Shown here: positions 10,828-22,465 of the stretch, one piece after another | Position numbering within the stretch: the first letter of the stretch is position 1 | Layout: each line of letters opens with the position of its first letter | Assembly: GCA_021186555.1 (NCBI GenBank) | Contig: JAJKFL010000006.1 | Location: 39,739,478 to 39,803,477, forward strand | Direction of reading: 5' to 3' | DNA length: 64,000 bases | DNA from: Reticulitermes speratus | Taxonomy: Eukaryota > Arthropoda > Insecta > Blattodea > Rhinotermitidae | The notes under the pieces: model-generated | Databases searched by the model: none | Told to the model about the DNA's origin: nothing | What the model saw: only the letters and a program-made list of their open reading frames with translations | Position numbers and translations under genes: made by a program

Positions 10828-11411
10828 TATTTTAACCCGCCGTAACCTGAGAGATGGATTTGTTGAAATGGAACTTTAAGAGAACCACCAAGATCACCGG
10901 GACATAATCGATTGTGAGGGAACGTGAAACGCAACGTGTACTGAGAACGCAACTTATGGCAGCAGACAATAGACCATACTGACGGCATCAGTGCAGTTCA
11001 AAAACTCATTGCTGAGGTAAGTTGCGGCGATGTCTTAACTCGACCTACCGAATTATGCATTGAGTGCATTAAAGGCGATTCCTTAGGATTAAGTCACCAA
11101 ATACACTACTTACGTGATTTAAAGCACTTAACATGTTAACAATGTATTTCTTACGCCTACAAAAAGCAGACTTTTCTTTTTTACCAAAAGTTGATACGTT
11201 GTTTTATTTTTCACGAAGTACAATTCACTGATCTGTAATAAAAATGTTCTTCAGATTATCTGCAGATCGCTAAAATGACTTGCAAAAGAAGTTAGAATCG
11301 AAGAAGGCACAAATTTACTGTCCCTTCTGAACACACAGACAGTACGTCGGCGAATTTCTACTAGAGTACACGGCGTCATATCCCAGAAGACGGTAATTTT
11401 GTTAGTACCGC
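10828..11411. other. No gene recognised
   Basis: No supported feature. Short frames on both strands lack any family signature. Confidence 0.5.
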
Positions 11412-11602
11412 CATGAGAAGGATAGAAATTACGGGAATACGATGAAGAAGACGTAAGCAGCTACTGGATGACTTTAAGGAAGAAGAGAGGTTACTGGATA
11501 TTGAAAGCGGAAGCACTAGATCGCTCTCAATGGAGAACTCGCTTTGGAAGAGGTTACGGACCTGTCGTAAGACAGACTACAGAATGAATGATGAATGAAT
11601 GT
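11412..11602 (+). pseudogene. LINE 3' fragment: ORF2 C-terminus
   Basis: Same family as 3907-4121: KQLLDDFKEEERLLDIES, then EALDRSQWRTRFGRGYGPVV and a stop, followed by an extended ATGAATGA tail. One codon block (LDIESGS) has diverged from the other copies. Confidence 0.7.
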
Positions 11603-11849
11603 CATGAGAATATCAGATCATGCTTTGCAGTTTTGCTTGGGACTCTGTATGTATATACAGTTTACGACTATGTGTGTATGTCTTGTCGTTGCACAGGACT
11701 GTGTCGTCTGAAAGATAGAACTGTAATGTCACTCACTGATCTGTAAGAGAAAGCGGAGCGAATTTCAGCGAACCTTTCAGTTACCAGCATTTAAATATCC
11801 CGTCAATTTATTGGCGCGTGGCTAATTTACGTTTAGGATCATACGTGCT

Positions 11850-12177
11850 GGGCAGTGCGTGTAGCATAAGCAGTTTGTGTGTAATTGTAAAGTTGTCCTT
11901 GTCCACTCCATGAAGGCATATAGGAGGAGTCGATACATAACCCCACTCATTCTTAACCTCGGCACGGATTGGAGGTGAGTGGTCAACATCACGCCCCAGC
12001 CGCTTTACTCCCAGGGAAATAAACCATGTACCCATTGAATGGGAGGCTGGGTGGGCCCCAAAGCCGATCTGGATGTTTTGGAGAAGATAAAAATCTCTTT
12101 CCTCTGCCCGGATTCGATATCTGGACCGTCCAGCTCGCAGGGTAGTCGTTATACCGACTACGCTACCTCGGCTCCCA
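11850..12177 (-). mobile_element. SINE family 2, copy e, near full length
   Basis: On the minus strand the head reads GGGAGCCGAGGTAGCGTAG and TCGGTATAACGACTACCC, with B-box-like ATATCGAATCC. The body runs to 'cctccaatccgtgccgaggtt' and 'catggagtggacaaggac'. This is the clearest head of the family in the window. Confidence 0.8.
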
Positions 12178-13089
12178 AACAATGTGTGTGTAGTATTTAT
12201 AATTGGCAGCCATGTTGCACCACGTGGCATTTTTTTTATATTTTAGGGCTACTGTGTTGGGTTGCTCCCCTCAAACTTGAATAATGGAAAGCGATTGTTA
12301 AGGTTAAACAATGCGGGGAGAAACTGGATGTGCCTGAATTTGTAATAGAATTATGGAGGCGATGACGTAAGTCACTGAAATAGTCACTCGGACAGAACCA
12401 CGTCGAAATTTGTCTTCAACTTCGCTAGATATTACTCACAGAATTCAATTACAGCAATGCACAGATGTTGCAATGTGAAGACGGACGTTTCTAACTGCAT
12501 TTTCACAGAATTTAATCTGGAATGTCAACACGTCTTCAGATCCGATTTTTCTTGGAGCGTCCACCATAGACGTTTCACAGGATGTATTTCCCTTCGGCAA
12601 TGAAACATCATGTCAGACTTAACGACAGTAACGGCACCCTATGTGACCGAATAATTTGGTTCTATTCATATTTTACTCACATTTAAGTGACTCTCGTTGT
12701 TTTACAGAAGGTTTTTTTGCCAAAAACAAACAGTCCACAGTTATCTAAGACGCTAATAAAAACCACTAAGTTATTATTATAAATAATTTAATATATATAT
12801 TTATAATAATTATAATGAGTTATTAATTATAAAACACTTGTCACATTCTATAACGTAAAATGCATTAAGATTTCCATTTCTATAATATTTTCCCTTTTAC
12901 GGTAATTTAAGGTAAATCTCTAGTTACAGATTAAAGAGGACGGCGTACACCACTGAAAGTGAGTTTACCTATGTACAGGAAAATGTATCAGCTTCACATC
13001 TGATAATTAGCATAGTTATACGAAATAAGCTTTCTTCACCCACAGCAACAATAACAACAAGACAGGCAATGTACGTGTAACGTAATATT
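12178..13089. other. No gene; AT-rich block
   Basis: A strongly AT-rich stretch (about 12768-12840) is almost wholly A/T. No gene or recognisable element is present. Confidence 0.55.
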
Positions 13090-13540
13090 CAGGCGCGTTC
13101 GCGTAACCATCGTTGCTGTGAAAGAGCAATAAGTATTACATATTCTCAGTGTGTGTCTGTAGCCTTAGTTATCCAGCATGCAAAGCATATACGTCTTATT
13201 ATATTGTCATTTGTAGCCTGTCTGGCTCTACCATATTTTTCCACATTATCTCATAAACGGCATGATTTTCTCTACATCTTTTGTCTGAAACATTTCTCAT
13301 TCTAAGAACTGAGCCAGATATTATCACAAACGTATATAGATCCTCAATAAAAGTGCCTGTCATGCTTGTCAGATTTTAATGAAACTTTAATTTTCCCGAC
13401 AGATTTTCGGAAAATCCTCCAATATAAAATTTCACAAATATCCACTCATTGGGAGCAGAGTTTTCCATGCGGACAGACAGAACGACAGACATGACGAAGC
13501 TAATAGTCGCTTTTCGCAATTTTGCGAAAGCACCTAAAAA
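13090..13540. mobile_element. MITE of the GGCGCGTTCGC family
   Basis: The left end CAGGCGCGTTCGCGTAACC is inverted relative to the right end (reverse complement TTTTAGGTGCTTTCGC). The whole sequence is the reverse complement of 60819-61341, sharing 'tccagcatgcaaagcatata', 'ttgtctgaaacatttctcat' and the GACAGACAG stretch. No coding region. The superfamily is uncertain because the target duplication is not clear. Confidence 0.75.
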
Positions 13541-14423
13541 AGAAAGGGGATGATTAGAAATTTATACAGAAATCTTAAATAAATAGTTGGAAGGATTTTT
13601 ACAAATTTAAAAAATAATTTAAAAATGTGACAAATAATTTGAAAAAGAATGCGAGAAGAACCCCTAATACAAAAACACACTACAGCAAAAGTTGAATTTT
13701 TATACTCACAAGCCTATTGGATGATATATGCATTTACAACTAAAATAAAAATTTAGTGTGAGGTATTAAATCTTATTAACATTGAGGGAAATCAGAGATG
13801 GTTAAGTGGCCAATGTTCTTGCATTTGTATTTTTATATAAGAAATAGCCTGATGATAAATCTAAGCCGGAATGCGAAGCTTTTTATTGTTAGAAACAAAT
13901 AAAATTTGCTTTAACATTTATAAATACAAAGGACTACACACATCCAAAACATGACCCAACATACACACAAGACAAGCAGTGTGATAATCTTAATTTACAT
14001 TACTGTATTTTGCATTCTATTTATCCAGCCTAACAAAAAGTATTTTAATGAAAGACAAATTTCACCGTCAACATAACTTTATTTGTCGATATTAATTTAT
14101 CATACGATATGATAATATGATAATATCAATAATTTTGCTTTGGCGGTTAAAAGTGGCATTATTATAAATAACACAACGGGATGTCTAACACTAAAGGTAA
14201 AGATCACCCCATGACATGCCTATGCAGGTACAGAAGCAAGGAGGATGTATAGGTCCAACCCATTCGCAACCACAGCGCTATAAGGAGGGTGGGTGGTGAA
14301 CAGCACTCCCCGGCGTCTAAAATTAACAAAAAAGTTATTCCAACACATCTGGAAAAACAACCTTCTATACAAGACAAAAGAACGCACTGACAAAGACACT
14401 GGCGATTATGAAATCATTCGTGT
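13541..14423. other. No gene; possible SINE-like fragment
   Basis: The block at about 14195-14310 ('aaaggtaaagatcacccc', 'aggagggtgggtggtgaac', 'cactccccggcg') resembles the reversed body of SINE family 2 but is too diverged to call. The rest is AT-rich with nothing supported. Confidence 0.4.
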
Positions 14424-14520
14424 AAGAGACCTGAAGATGGCCAGTTAACTGGCCGAAACAAGTACACTGAGAGTGATACATGTATTTTGTAAAATAAAGC
14501 TGTGTCTAACTGAATCTTTC
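14424..14520 (+). ncRNA. Hammerhead-like core of a Penelope-like terminus
   Basis: CUGAAGA (14431-14437), one U, stem II GGCCAG-UUAA-CUGGCC, then GAAAC. This is the same order as at 9783-9822 and 51905-51952. Stem III and stem I are weak (CAAGUAC follows), so cleavage is doubtful. An 'aataaagctgtgtctaac' tail follows. Probably the remains of a truncated element. Confidence 0.45.
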
Positions 14521-14587
14521 TTTCTTGCACTCCAGTCATTAACTCGTATTTAGTCAAACTGGTGAAATGTCACTTTAAAGTCTAACG

Positions 14588-15668
14588 AAAACATGTGCCA
14601 TCGCCAGCTAATCCTGCCACAGACAAAACATGTGCCATCGCTAGCTAATCCTGCTACAGACAAAACATGTGCCATTGCTAGCTAATCCTACCACAGACAA
14701 AACATGTGCCATCGCTAGCTAATCCTGCCACAGACAAAACATGTGCCATCGCTAGCTAATCCTGCCACAGACAAAACATGTGCCATCGCTAGCTAATCCT
14801 GCCACAGACAAAACATGTGCCATCGCTAGCTAATCCTACCACAGACAAAACATGTGCCATCGCTAGCTAATCCTGCCACAGACAAAACATGTGCCATCGC
14901 TAGCTAATCCTGCCACAGACAAAACATGTGCCATCGCTAGCTAATCCTACCACAGACAAAACATGTGCCATCGCTAGCTAATCCTGCCACAGACAAAACA
15001 TGTGCCATCGCTAGCTAATCCTGCCACAGACAAAACATGTGCCATCGCTAGCTAATCCTACCACAGACAAAACATGTGCCATCGCTAGCTAATCCTGCCA
15101 CAGACAAAATATGTGCCATCGCTAGCTAATCCTGCCACAGACAAAACATGTGCCATCGCTAGCTAATCCTACCACAGACAAAACATGTGCCATCGCTAGC
15201 TAATCCTGCCACAGACAAAACATGTGCCATCGCTAGCTAATCCTGCCACAGACAAAACATGTGCCATCGCTAGCTAATCCTACCACAGACAAAACATGTG
15301 CCATCGCTAGCTAATCCTGCCACAGACAAAACATGTGCCATCGCTAGCTAATCCTGCCACAGACAAAACATGTGCCATCGCTAGCTAATCCTACCACAGA
15401 CAAAACATGTGCCATCGCTAGCTAATCCTTCCACAGACAAAACATGTGCCATCGCTAGCTAATCCTGCCACAGACAAAACATGTGCCATCGCTAGCTAAT
15501 CCTACCACAGACAAAACATGTGCCATCGCTAGCTAATCCTACCACAGACAAAACATGTGCCATCGCTAGCTAATCCTGCCACAGACAAAACATGTGCCAT
15601 CGCTAGCTAATCCTGCCACAGACAAAACATGTGCCATCGCTAGCTAATCCTGCCACAGACAAAACATT
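14588..15668. repeat. Minisatellite, 37-bp unit, about 29 copies
   Basis: The unit is 'aaaacatgtgccatcgctag' plus 'ctaatcctgccacagac'. Copies differ mainly at one G/A site (cctGcc or cctAcc). Copies 5-22 follow the order G-G-A, so the array has grown in blocks of three units (111 bp). Confidence 0.95.
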
Positions 15669-16262
15669 CCACTGACCCCCTCATATATTACAGCTCTTGG
15701 CGGATATGGACCAGCGCGTACAGTATCTCTGTTTCTCTAAAGTCTGTAAGCCAGGTGGTTATTATGTGTCGCCAGGTTTAGCACCAGAAACTCAGCATGC
15801 ATCGCACACAGTTCATTTATGTTTTCCATATTACTCTCACGATACGTAAAGAGGTATTATTTCCTTAAACAGCATTTAGCGACGGGTTCTTCTAATGGAA
15901 GCACACTCTGTACTCTGTGAAGTACGAACTGGATCTTTATATATAATAATGTGGATTAATTTGGTTCTTTAAAGGGTGTTTGCAACTTCAGAATGATCAT
16001 TGTTTTATAGAACGACAATTTAAAAATAACGACCTTCTGGAATGCGATGTTGTGTAGTTTGGTAGATATGTCAACGTTTCAGATAAATTTTATACTTCCT
16101 TCTTCACATTACCTTGTCGTTTCTTAAACGTCTATCTAACAAATGTCCTTATTTACATGTCTTTACCTATTTATTTATGAAATAAAATAGATTTAGAAGG
16201 AGGAGTACACGGAGCAGTAGGAAAATACAAAACAGTTGTACGTTCTGTCCGTTGTAAATAAA
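15669..16262. other. No gene recognised
   Basis: No supported feature between the minisatellite and the MITE. Confidence 0.5.
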
Positions 16263-16264
16263 TA

Positions 16265-16449
16265 GAGTTAAACTCGGTTATAACGTCATGAAAGGGACTG
16301 AATATTTTGTGTCGTTATAAACGAGTGTTGTTATAACCGAGAAGTATAATGTTATGGTTAACAGTGAGGAATTAATTGGTACCACAGAATATCTGACGCT
16401 ATATACGACGTGTCACATAAAGCGATGTCGTTTTAACCGGGATCGATTG
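16265..16449. mobile_element. pogo-like MITE, 185 bp
   Basis: The ends are inverted (GAGTTAAACTCGGTTATAAC; right end reverse complement CAATCGATCCCGGTTAAAAC), with TA on both sides. It matches 25281-25459 in reverse orientation, including 'ctgaatattttgtgtcgtta' and 'ccacagaatatctgacg'. No coding capacity. Confidence 0.8.
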
Positions 16450-16716
16450 TACGTGTGTACTGGAAAACAGAGACTCACAATGACGAAAATAAAAAATCTA
16501 TGAAATATCAGCGAATGATCTCTAAGATTTTAATCTTGTGTTAATCAGAACAGGTTTCTGGTATAGAAGAAGCAAAAGCAGAACAAAAGTTTTGCTTTTG
16601 TGCCTAAGTTTCAGTTTTCTGTCCATTCTGACCGCTAGGTAGATCTATATTCGGCAGTATTTCAAAATTGCGTCTAGGCCACAGAAGGCATTTTATGTGT
16701 TCGCTTTTCATGAAAA

Positions 16717-17718
16717 GACATCTGTTGTGACAGTGCAACAATACATCTGTTGTGACAGTGCAACAATACATTGTTGTGACAGTGCAACAAGACATCTGTT
16801 GTGACAGTGCAACAATACATCTGTTGTGACAGTGCAACAAGACATCTGTTGTGACAGTGCAACAAGACATCTGTTGTGACAGTGCAACAATACATCTGTT
16901 GTGACAGTGCAACAATACATCTGTTGTGACAGTGCAACAATACATCTGTTGTGACAGTGCAACAATACATCTTTTGTGACAGTGCAACAATACATCTTTT
17001 GTGACAGTGCAACAATACATCTTTTGTGACAGTGCAACAATACATCTTTTGTGACAGTGCAACAAGACATCTGTTGTGACAGTGCAACAAGACATCTGTT
17101 GTGACAGTGCAACAAGACATCTGTTGTGACAGTGCAACAAGACATCTGTTGTGACAGTGCAACAATACATCTGTTGTGACAGTGCAACAATACATCTGTT
17201 GTGACAGTGCAACAAGACATCTGTTGTGACAGTGCAACAAGACATCTGTTGTGAAAGTGCAACAAGACATCTGTTGTGAAAGTGCAACAATACATCTGTT
17301 GTGAAAGTGCAACAAGACATCTGTTGTGAAAGTGCAACAAGACATCTGTTGTGAAAGTGCAACAAGACATCTGTTGTGACAGTGCAACAAGACATCTGTT
17401 GTGAAAGTGCAACAAGACATCTGTTGTGACAGTGCAACAAGACATCTGTTGTGAAAGTGCAACAAGACATTTGTTGTGACAGTGCAACAAGACATTTTTT
17501 ATGACAGTGCAACAAGACATCTGTTGTGACAGTGCAACAAGACATCTGTTGTGACAGTGCAACAAGACATCTGTTGTGTGACAGTGCAACAAGACATCTG
17601 TTGTGACAGTGCAACAAGACATCTGTTGTGACAGTGCAACAAGACATCTGTTGTGACAGTGCAACAAGACATCTGTTGTGACAGTGCAACAAGACATCTG
17701 TTGTGACAGTGCAACAAG
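16717..17718. repeat. Minisatellite, 25-bp unit, about 40 copies
   Basis: The unit is 'gacatctgttgtgacagtgc' plus 'aacaa'. Variants cluster: 'catctttt' in neighbouring copies at 16960-17060 and 'gtgaaag' at 17245-17460. One unit is 3 bp short (16768) and one has an extra GT (17577). The unit holds an internal inverted repeat (GTTGTGAC/GCAACAA). All three minus frames are open only because the unit lacks stops and 25 is not a multiple of 3. They are not genes. Confidence 0.95.
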
Positions 17719-19061
17719 AGGTTCGGTGTCAGTACGGAAGATCGCCACGAAGAAACGCTTCAGTTGTTGCTTGGCACTAGCATTGTGTTAGTGGTCATTG
17801 TGTCTTACAAGAGAAATTACCGCCAGATATCTGTTAGTAAAGACATTTTGAAAACATAGGCAACTATTTTCTCGTACTTCACAGGAATCCGTTCGGCGGG
17901 CCAGCATTGAAATTAAATTTAAGGACAATTTATGTGCCCATTGGCTGTCGATGGCACCGGAAGTACTGAAGACACGGACCACTGTGGGTAGTGCAAAACC
18001 TGCCCAGGGCATTCTGAAGAAAGTGTGGCAGGGGGCTGGTTATTTAGAGACCGCTCGAGCCACTCGATGAACTCACAGTGGAATTCATTATTTTCTAATA
18101 ATACTTTTCAAATTGATTTTAAGCATGCTTTATATTTCCCAACCTCTTAAAGCCTAGCTGTTACTTTACGTGCCATCAGGTTTAACATTCAAAAATTCTA
18201 CACGGTTCTCACATTGCGAAGTGTTTTGTACGCCTCTCAGAACAAACAGCGACTTTTTCCTTTTACAGCATTAAGATAATGTTTTGGTATAACCGAGGTG
18301 GAGAGTGTTTAATGTGCGGTACGCACTCAGTCCTTATCTAAAACAGACACGTTTCTTCTTTAAAGGGTTAATTGTACTTATAAAGGTGCTTTGAGTAAAA
18401 CAAAATTGAAATGATAGTTTACGTAAAAACGCTGTGGAGTATATTTTAAACGTATTCGCACATTTAACTCCGAAATATGGGTTCTTACACAAAGAAGGTG
18501 AAGCAAAGCCCAATCATTGGATTAGAAAGACACCAGTTACCCAGCGACGCGACGCCACGTACCAGTAGAATGCACACAACTGCACTGCTGAAAAAGCAGA
18601 AAAACTCTCAAAGAAGAAGAAGTTTAAATTTTGTAGGGAAATTCGTCATGATAATAAAAAATAATAATTCGGCCATTCCGTGAAACATTTGGTTATGACA
18701 GCGAAAACTAATACAGCATTGTAATCTATCTAACTACTTAAATACTGTATACATGCCGACACATTATAAATAAGGTTTATAAGGCAGTGCTCTGAACATT
18801 TCCAATTTTCAAAAAATATCACAAAATTATATTCTTCATATTCATAATGTAATGCCTCTTCCAAAGTCGAAACTGTCAGCAGTGCCACGTGGTCACAATA
18901 ACACTCCAGTCGCACTCTTTCTTCATTTCCTTCTTCAAACTATCTGCAGTGCCTGTGTTTAGCGTCTCAACCTACGTGGGGACTTACTTATGAGCTACAA
19001 AAGTCAAAACCTAGTGGACTAAATTGAGTTCTATTCCGTAAAATAGAATATTTACACTGTC
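17719..19061. other. No gene recognised
   Basis: About 1.3 kb without recognisable repeats or coding domains. It may be unique sequence. Several short open frames exist, but none has a family signature. Confidence 0.5.
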
Positions 19062-19303
19062 CTTTAAAGCAGTGGTTCTCAAAGTGAGTCGTATGGCCCC
19101 CCCGGGGGGGGGGGGGGGGGGCACACCAAGTTTCTAAGGGGCGACAGGATAATGAAGGAAAATTTAGGAGGGCACAGTAATTTTTGAGTGGGCCACCGAA
19201 ACTTCACTGCATGAATAAAATATTTCAAATTTAAAATTGCATTAAAGGTTCTCTTCTCACCTGCATCCCCCACAACACAGAAGGCAAAGTTGTATTTTAT
19301 TGC

Positions 19304-19477
19304 TTTCCCACATCTTATCTGGTTGAATCTGGTTTCAGTTGGGTGACTAATTTGTTGTCAAAAGCACGTAACCGCCTTGACGTTGTGAAGAGAGGCGATC
19401 TTGGCTTATCACTGAACACACTGCAACCGGACGTTCAAAAACTTGCAAATGTTCATCAGGCCCAAGCAACACACTGA
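19304..19477 (+). pseudogene. hAT transposase C-terminal remnant (Charlie/ZBED5-like)
   Basis: The frame reads FPTSYLVESGFSWVTNLLSK, then ARNRLDVVKRGDLGLSLNTL, then QPDVQKLANVHQAQATH and a stop: 57 residues. This matches the C-terminal dimerisation segment (hATC) of Charlie-type hAT transposases and domesticated ZBED5-like proteins, in which a 'FPTSYLVE.GFS ... RNRL ... RGDLRL...L.P...L...HQAQ.SH' pattern is usual. The catalytic core is missing, so the copy is dead. Confidence 0.8.
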
Positions 19478-19774
19478 ATATAACGCCAGTTACAGTATTA
19501 ACAGAATATTTTATCATGTATAAGTAAGCAATGTGCTATTTCTTTTTCCAATGGCTCGACAGCCCCTTGGGGGCCTAGGCCGCCTCATTTTTCGAGGCTT
19601 CACAATCACACACATTAGACACACCACACTCGGTAGGACTCCTCTGGACGAATGACCATACCGTCGCAGAGACCTCTACCTGACAACACACAACACTCAC
19701 AACAGACATCCATGCCCCCGGTGGGATTCGAAACCACAATCCTAGTAAGCGAGCGGCCGCAGACCCACGCCTTA

Positions 19775-20317
19775 AGCCGGGATTACACGGCGCGTGGCTC
19801 GGCTCGTTTTACGTCATAACTGACGTCATTGACAAAGAATCGTATTCAAACGCGCCGTGTATCCGGCCTGGCGCGGCGCGGCTTGTGATTGGGCGAGCGA
19901 GGCTCGTTGGATCGCCGCAGAAGCGGTTTTTTCACGATCCTCAAAGAGACTCGGCGCGGGCAGCTGTTGCGGCTACACGGGGCTTGCAGTCTACGCGCCA
20001 AGCCAGTCTTGTCCAAGTCTCTATACACTTAGGTCTGGTCTTTGTTTTCTGCTGTCGGGGTGCGCGAAGAGTGAAATTTTCTGTCCCACAATTGGTATTG
20101 GCTAGAATGGAGTGGTCAAACGAGGACAATTTTAAGTTCATAGAACAACACGACTTATTCCACAAGCCGAGCCGAACCTACCCGAGCAAGGCCGCTGGTC
20201 CGCCATTTGCCGAGCTGCGCCGCGTCGAGTAGCCAGATTGTATTTTCTGTTCCGATGTGTTGGCCGAGCAAGTGACGTCACGTCACTCGACGAGCCGCGC
20301 GCCTTCTAATCCCGGCT
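19775..20317 (+). mobile_element. PIF/Harbinger-like MITE, 543 bp
   Basis: The inverted ends begin AGCCGGGATTA and end TAATCCCGGCT, and the similarity continues through GGCGCG and GGCTCG to about 25 bp. TTA flanks both sides (19772-19774, 20318-20320), the 3-bp target typical of PIF/Harbinger. The insertion splits the head of a SINE at the same TTA seen in intact copies. The interior carries a MADF-like start of frame (20107). Confidence 0.85.
20107..20232 (+). pseudogene. Truncated MADF-like N-terminus in the Harbinger MITE
   Basis: ATG opens a 41-codon frame starting MEWSNEDNFKFIEQHDLF. The first 16 or so residues resemble the N-terminus of MADF/Myb-like DNA-binding proteins, such as the second ORF of Harbinger transposons (usually M-x-W-[ST]-x-E...FIE.). 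After residue 20 the frame runs into subterminal GAGCCGAGCC-type sequence and stops, so no domain is complete. I infer an internal deletion derivative of an autonomous element. The similarity is short. Confidence 0.5.
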
Positions 20318-20651
20318 TTAGACGCGCGGCCACTGGGATCGGCAAACAATGTGCTATACCTTAACAAAATATTTAAAAATAATAAAGTACTGCAAATAAA
20401 AGTAATATAAATGTATTCTAATACATAAATCAACAATGTGGAAATAAAGTAACTTCTTTTCATAAGTAATAGCGCTGCGAAGGGTGGGGGCCACACAGAT
20501 AAATCAAGCTCAGAGGGGGGCCACGAACAAAAATTTTGAGAAATAATGCTTTAAAGAACAGTGGTTACTATACAGCCCCCAGGCTCTAATGTTAAGGAAA
20601 TCTTCATTTTACCCACAAAATGCATTTTTATGTTTCGTACAAATCTCAAAG

Positions 20652-20908
20652 GCCGATCCCAGTGGCATCGCGGCCTAAGGCGTGGGTCTGTTGTCGCTCG
20701 CTTGCTGGGATTGCTGGTTCGAATCCCGCAAGGGGCATGGATGTCTGTCTCTTGTGAGTGTTGTGTGTTGTCAGGTAGAGGTCTTTGCGACGGACTGATG
20801 ACCATTCAGAGAAGTCCTACCGAGTGTGGTGTGTCTAAATGAATGTGATCATGAAACCTCGATGATGAGGAGGCCCTGGCCCACTATGGGCTGTTGGCCA
20901 TGGACAAA
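20652..20908 (+). mobile_element. SINE family 1, near full length
   Basis: The body is shared with 3449-3711 ('gggtctgttgtcgctcgctt', B-box GGTTCGAATCCC, 'gtgttgtgtgttgtcaggta', 'gaggaggccctggcccac'). Likely target duplication: AATCTCAAA at 20643-20651 and AATTCTCAAA at 20909-20918. Confidence 0.85.
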
Positions 20909-21014
20909 ATAATTCTCAAAACAAACAGCGATAATTTTCCTAGCGCTTGGTATTCGTAATGGAAACTGGCGGTTTACTAAGAAGCAACAACTATATTTTT
21001 ACTAGATTAGTGCT

Positions 21015-21200
21015 TAGGCCAAACCCGGTGGAAGCTCGCTATCTGCGATTGAGGGTTCGAATCCCGCCAGGGGCATGAATGTTTATATCTTGTGAATATT
21101 GTGTGTTTTACAGGTAATGGCCTCTGCGACGGGCCGATCCCCCCGTCTAGGGGAGTCATACCGAGTGTGTATGTGGCCATGTGTGTGATCACACAAAATA
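21015..21200 (+). mobile_element. SINE family 1, 5'-altered fragment
   Basis: The B-box GGTTCGAATCCC and body ('gggcatgaatgtttatatct', 'tggcctctgcgacgggc', 'gtgtgatcac') are present. The A-box half of the head is deleted. Confidence 0.7.
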
Positions 21201-21954
21201 ATAACCCTCTGCACTTGTAATGAGTGGCACAATATATACGACTAAAAAAATAGTGCTTAGATGAACTTCAAGCTTCCAAAGGTTTAGAAAGTGATCAAGC
21301 AAAATCTTCTTTCATGTGGTATGTAGCAATGCTGTGTAACCACGGATAAAGCTGCAATTGCTCAGTTCCCTTCTCCTTATCAACCAGTAGATCTAGTCAG
21401 ATGACTGCGGGGCAAGGCCCATGGATATATGTACTGTACAGGAACAAAAGCAACACAACACAGAATGAAAAGGAACAACACGAGACTAATAATGCAACTA
21501 AATGAACACACGGTGTGGCAGAGGACCCAACCAACCGGCTTGAAGGACGTTCACCCCGCTGCATCGTGTTCCAGCGCCGATCGACTCCACAGTATATGGA
21601 TTTAAATGCCTCGTATAAGTTTCAAGAAACAATAAATACTCTTTCAAAACTTTAAAACCGATAATAAATAGTGGTCGAGAATTAAGTAGCGCAATGATAG
21701 AAACGAATTCCGATTGGCGATTTCCAGACTTTTAACCACTAAAACCCCCTTTATTATATCCCCCCCCCCCACACACACACACAACATAATTTTTAAAAAT
21801 GCTTCTCTTTTTATTAACTGAGAAAAAGGATACAAATGTAACTAAGCGTGTCAGCTTTTATGAATACTTCATTAGTATATATACCTCGTATATTCTGGGG
21901 TGCCTGAGATTTAAAACCTGGTCCTGTTCACCGGCATTCCGCTTAAATCACTTC
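21201..21954. other. No gene; homopolymer/CA tract
   Basis: A C-run followed by CA repeats lies at about 21759-21783. Nothing else is supported. Confidence 0.5.
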
Positions 21955-22465
21955 CTCTAACATTAGAGTACCTACACAGTATGCACTAATATTCAAGTTA
22001 CTCTTCCTAACACTACGCTGTTTATAGAACAGGCATTAACTTTGTATTATTTTTCTCTCCATTACAATCTTTATACATCATGCACCGTCATTTATATTAC
22101 TGTCCATTATATAACACTTTTTTACCAAATCAAGCATTAATATTCATAGCATCCTAATGTTCCCGACACTAAACTGTTTACACATCAAGGCCTAATACTT
22201 CTATAGCACTTTCTAAAATTACATTCTTTGTACACAATATATTAACATATATATTGCTCTTCCTAACACTACGTTATTCATACACAATGCACTGACATTT
22301 ATAGTACTGTTCCTAGCGCTACGCTCTTCATGGAATATGCAATAAATAGTTCTGCTTCTAAAAATACGCTATTTTTATCCTACTCTGTATTTATATTAGC
22401 CTACGTTTCCTAACAGTACACTATTCATACGTTGTGCACTAACGTTTATATTATTCTTCCTAACT
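21955..22465. repeat. Degenerate old copies of the 62-bp repeat
   Basis: About eight diverged units of roughly 60 bp share the order 'cata(c)acaatgcactaacat', 'ttatag(t)actgttcctaacac' and 'tacgctattcat'. They match the homogeneous array that starts at 22658. They look like an older, decayed part of the same array. Confidence 0.7.

Larger units (their letters stand above)
19540..20346 (-). mobile_element. SINE family 1, split by a Harbinger-like MITE
   Basis: On the minus strand the head lies at 20321-20346 and the rest (B-box, body, tail) at 19540-19774. CAATGTGCTAT flanks the unit (19529-19539 and 20347-20357), an 11-bp duplication within the hAT element. The SINE interruption coincides exactly with the nested MITE. 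Confidence 0.9.
19070..20548 (+). mobile_element. hAT-superfamily DNA transposon, degraded
   Basis: The left end CAGTGGTTCTCAAAG and the right end (reverse complement CATTATTTCTCAAAA) are hAT-type inverted repeats. The 8-bp target duplication CTTTAAAG lies at 19062-19069 and 20549-20556, the length typical of hAT. A transposase C-terminus remains at 19304-19477. A G-run follows the left end. A SINE (19540-20346) and a further MITE (19775-20317) are nested inside, so only about 670 bp is the hAT itself. Confidence 0.9.

Noticed and set aside
14588..15668. CRISPR array
   Set aside because: The repeats are directly adjacent without unique spacers, and the genome is eukaryotic.
16604..17748. Three overlapping long minus-strand frames (up to 362 aa)
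   Set aside because: They are one 25-bp repeat read in three frames. The unit has no stop codon in any minus frame, so openness carries no information.
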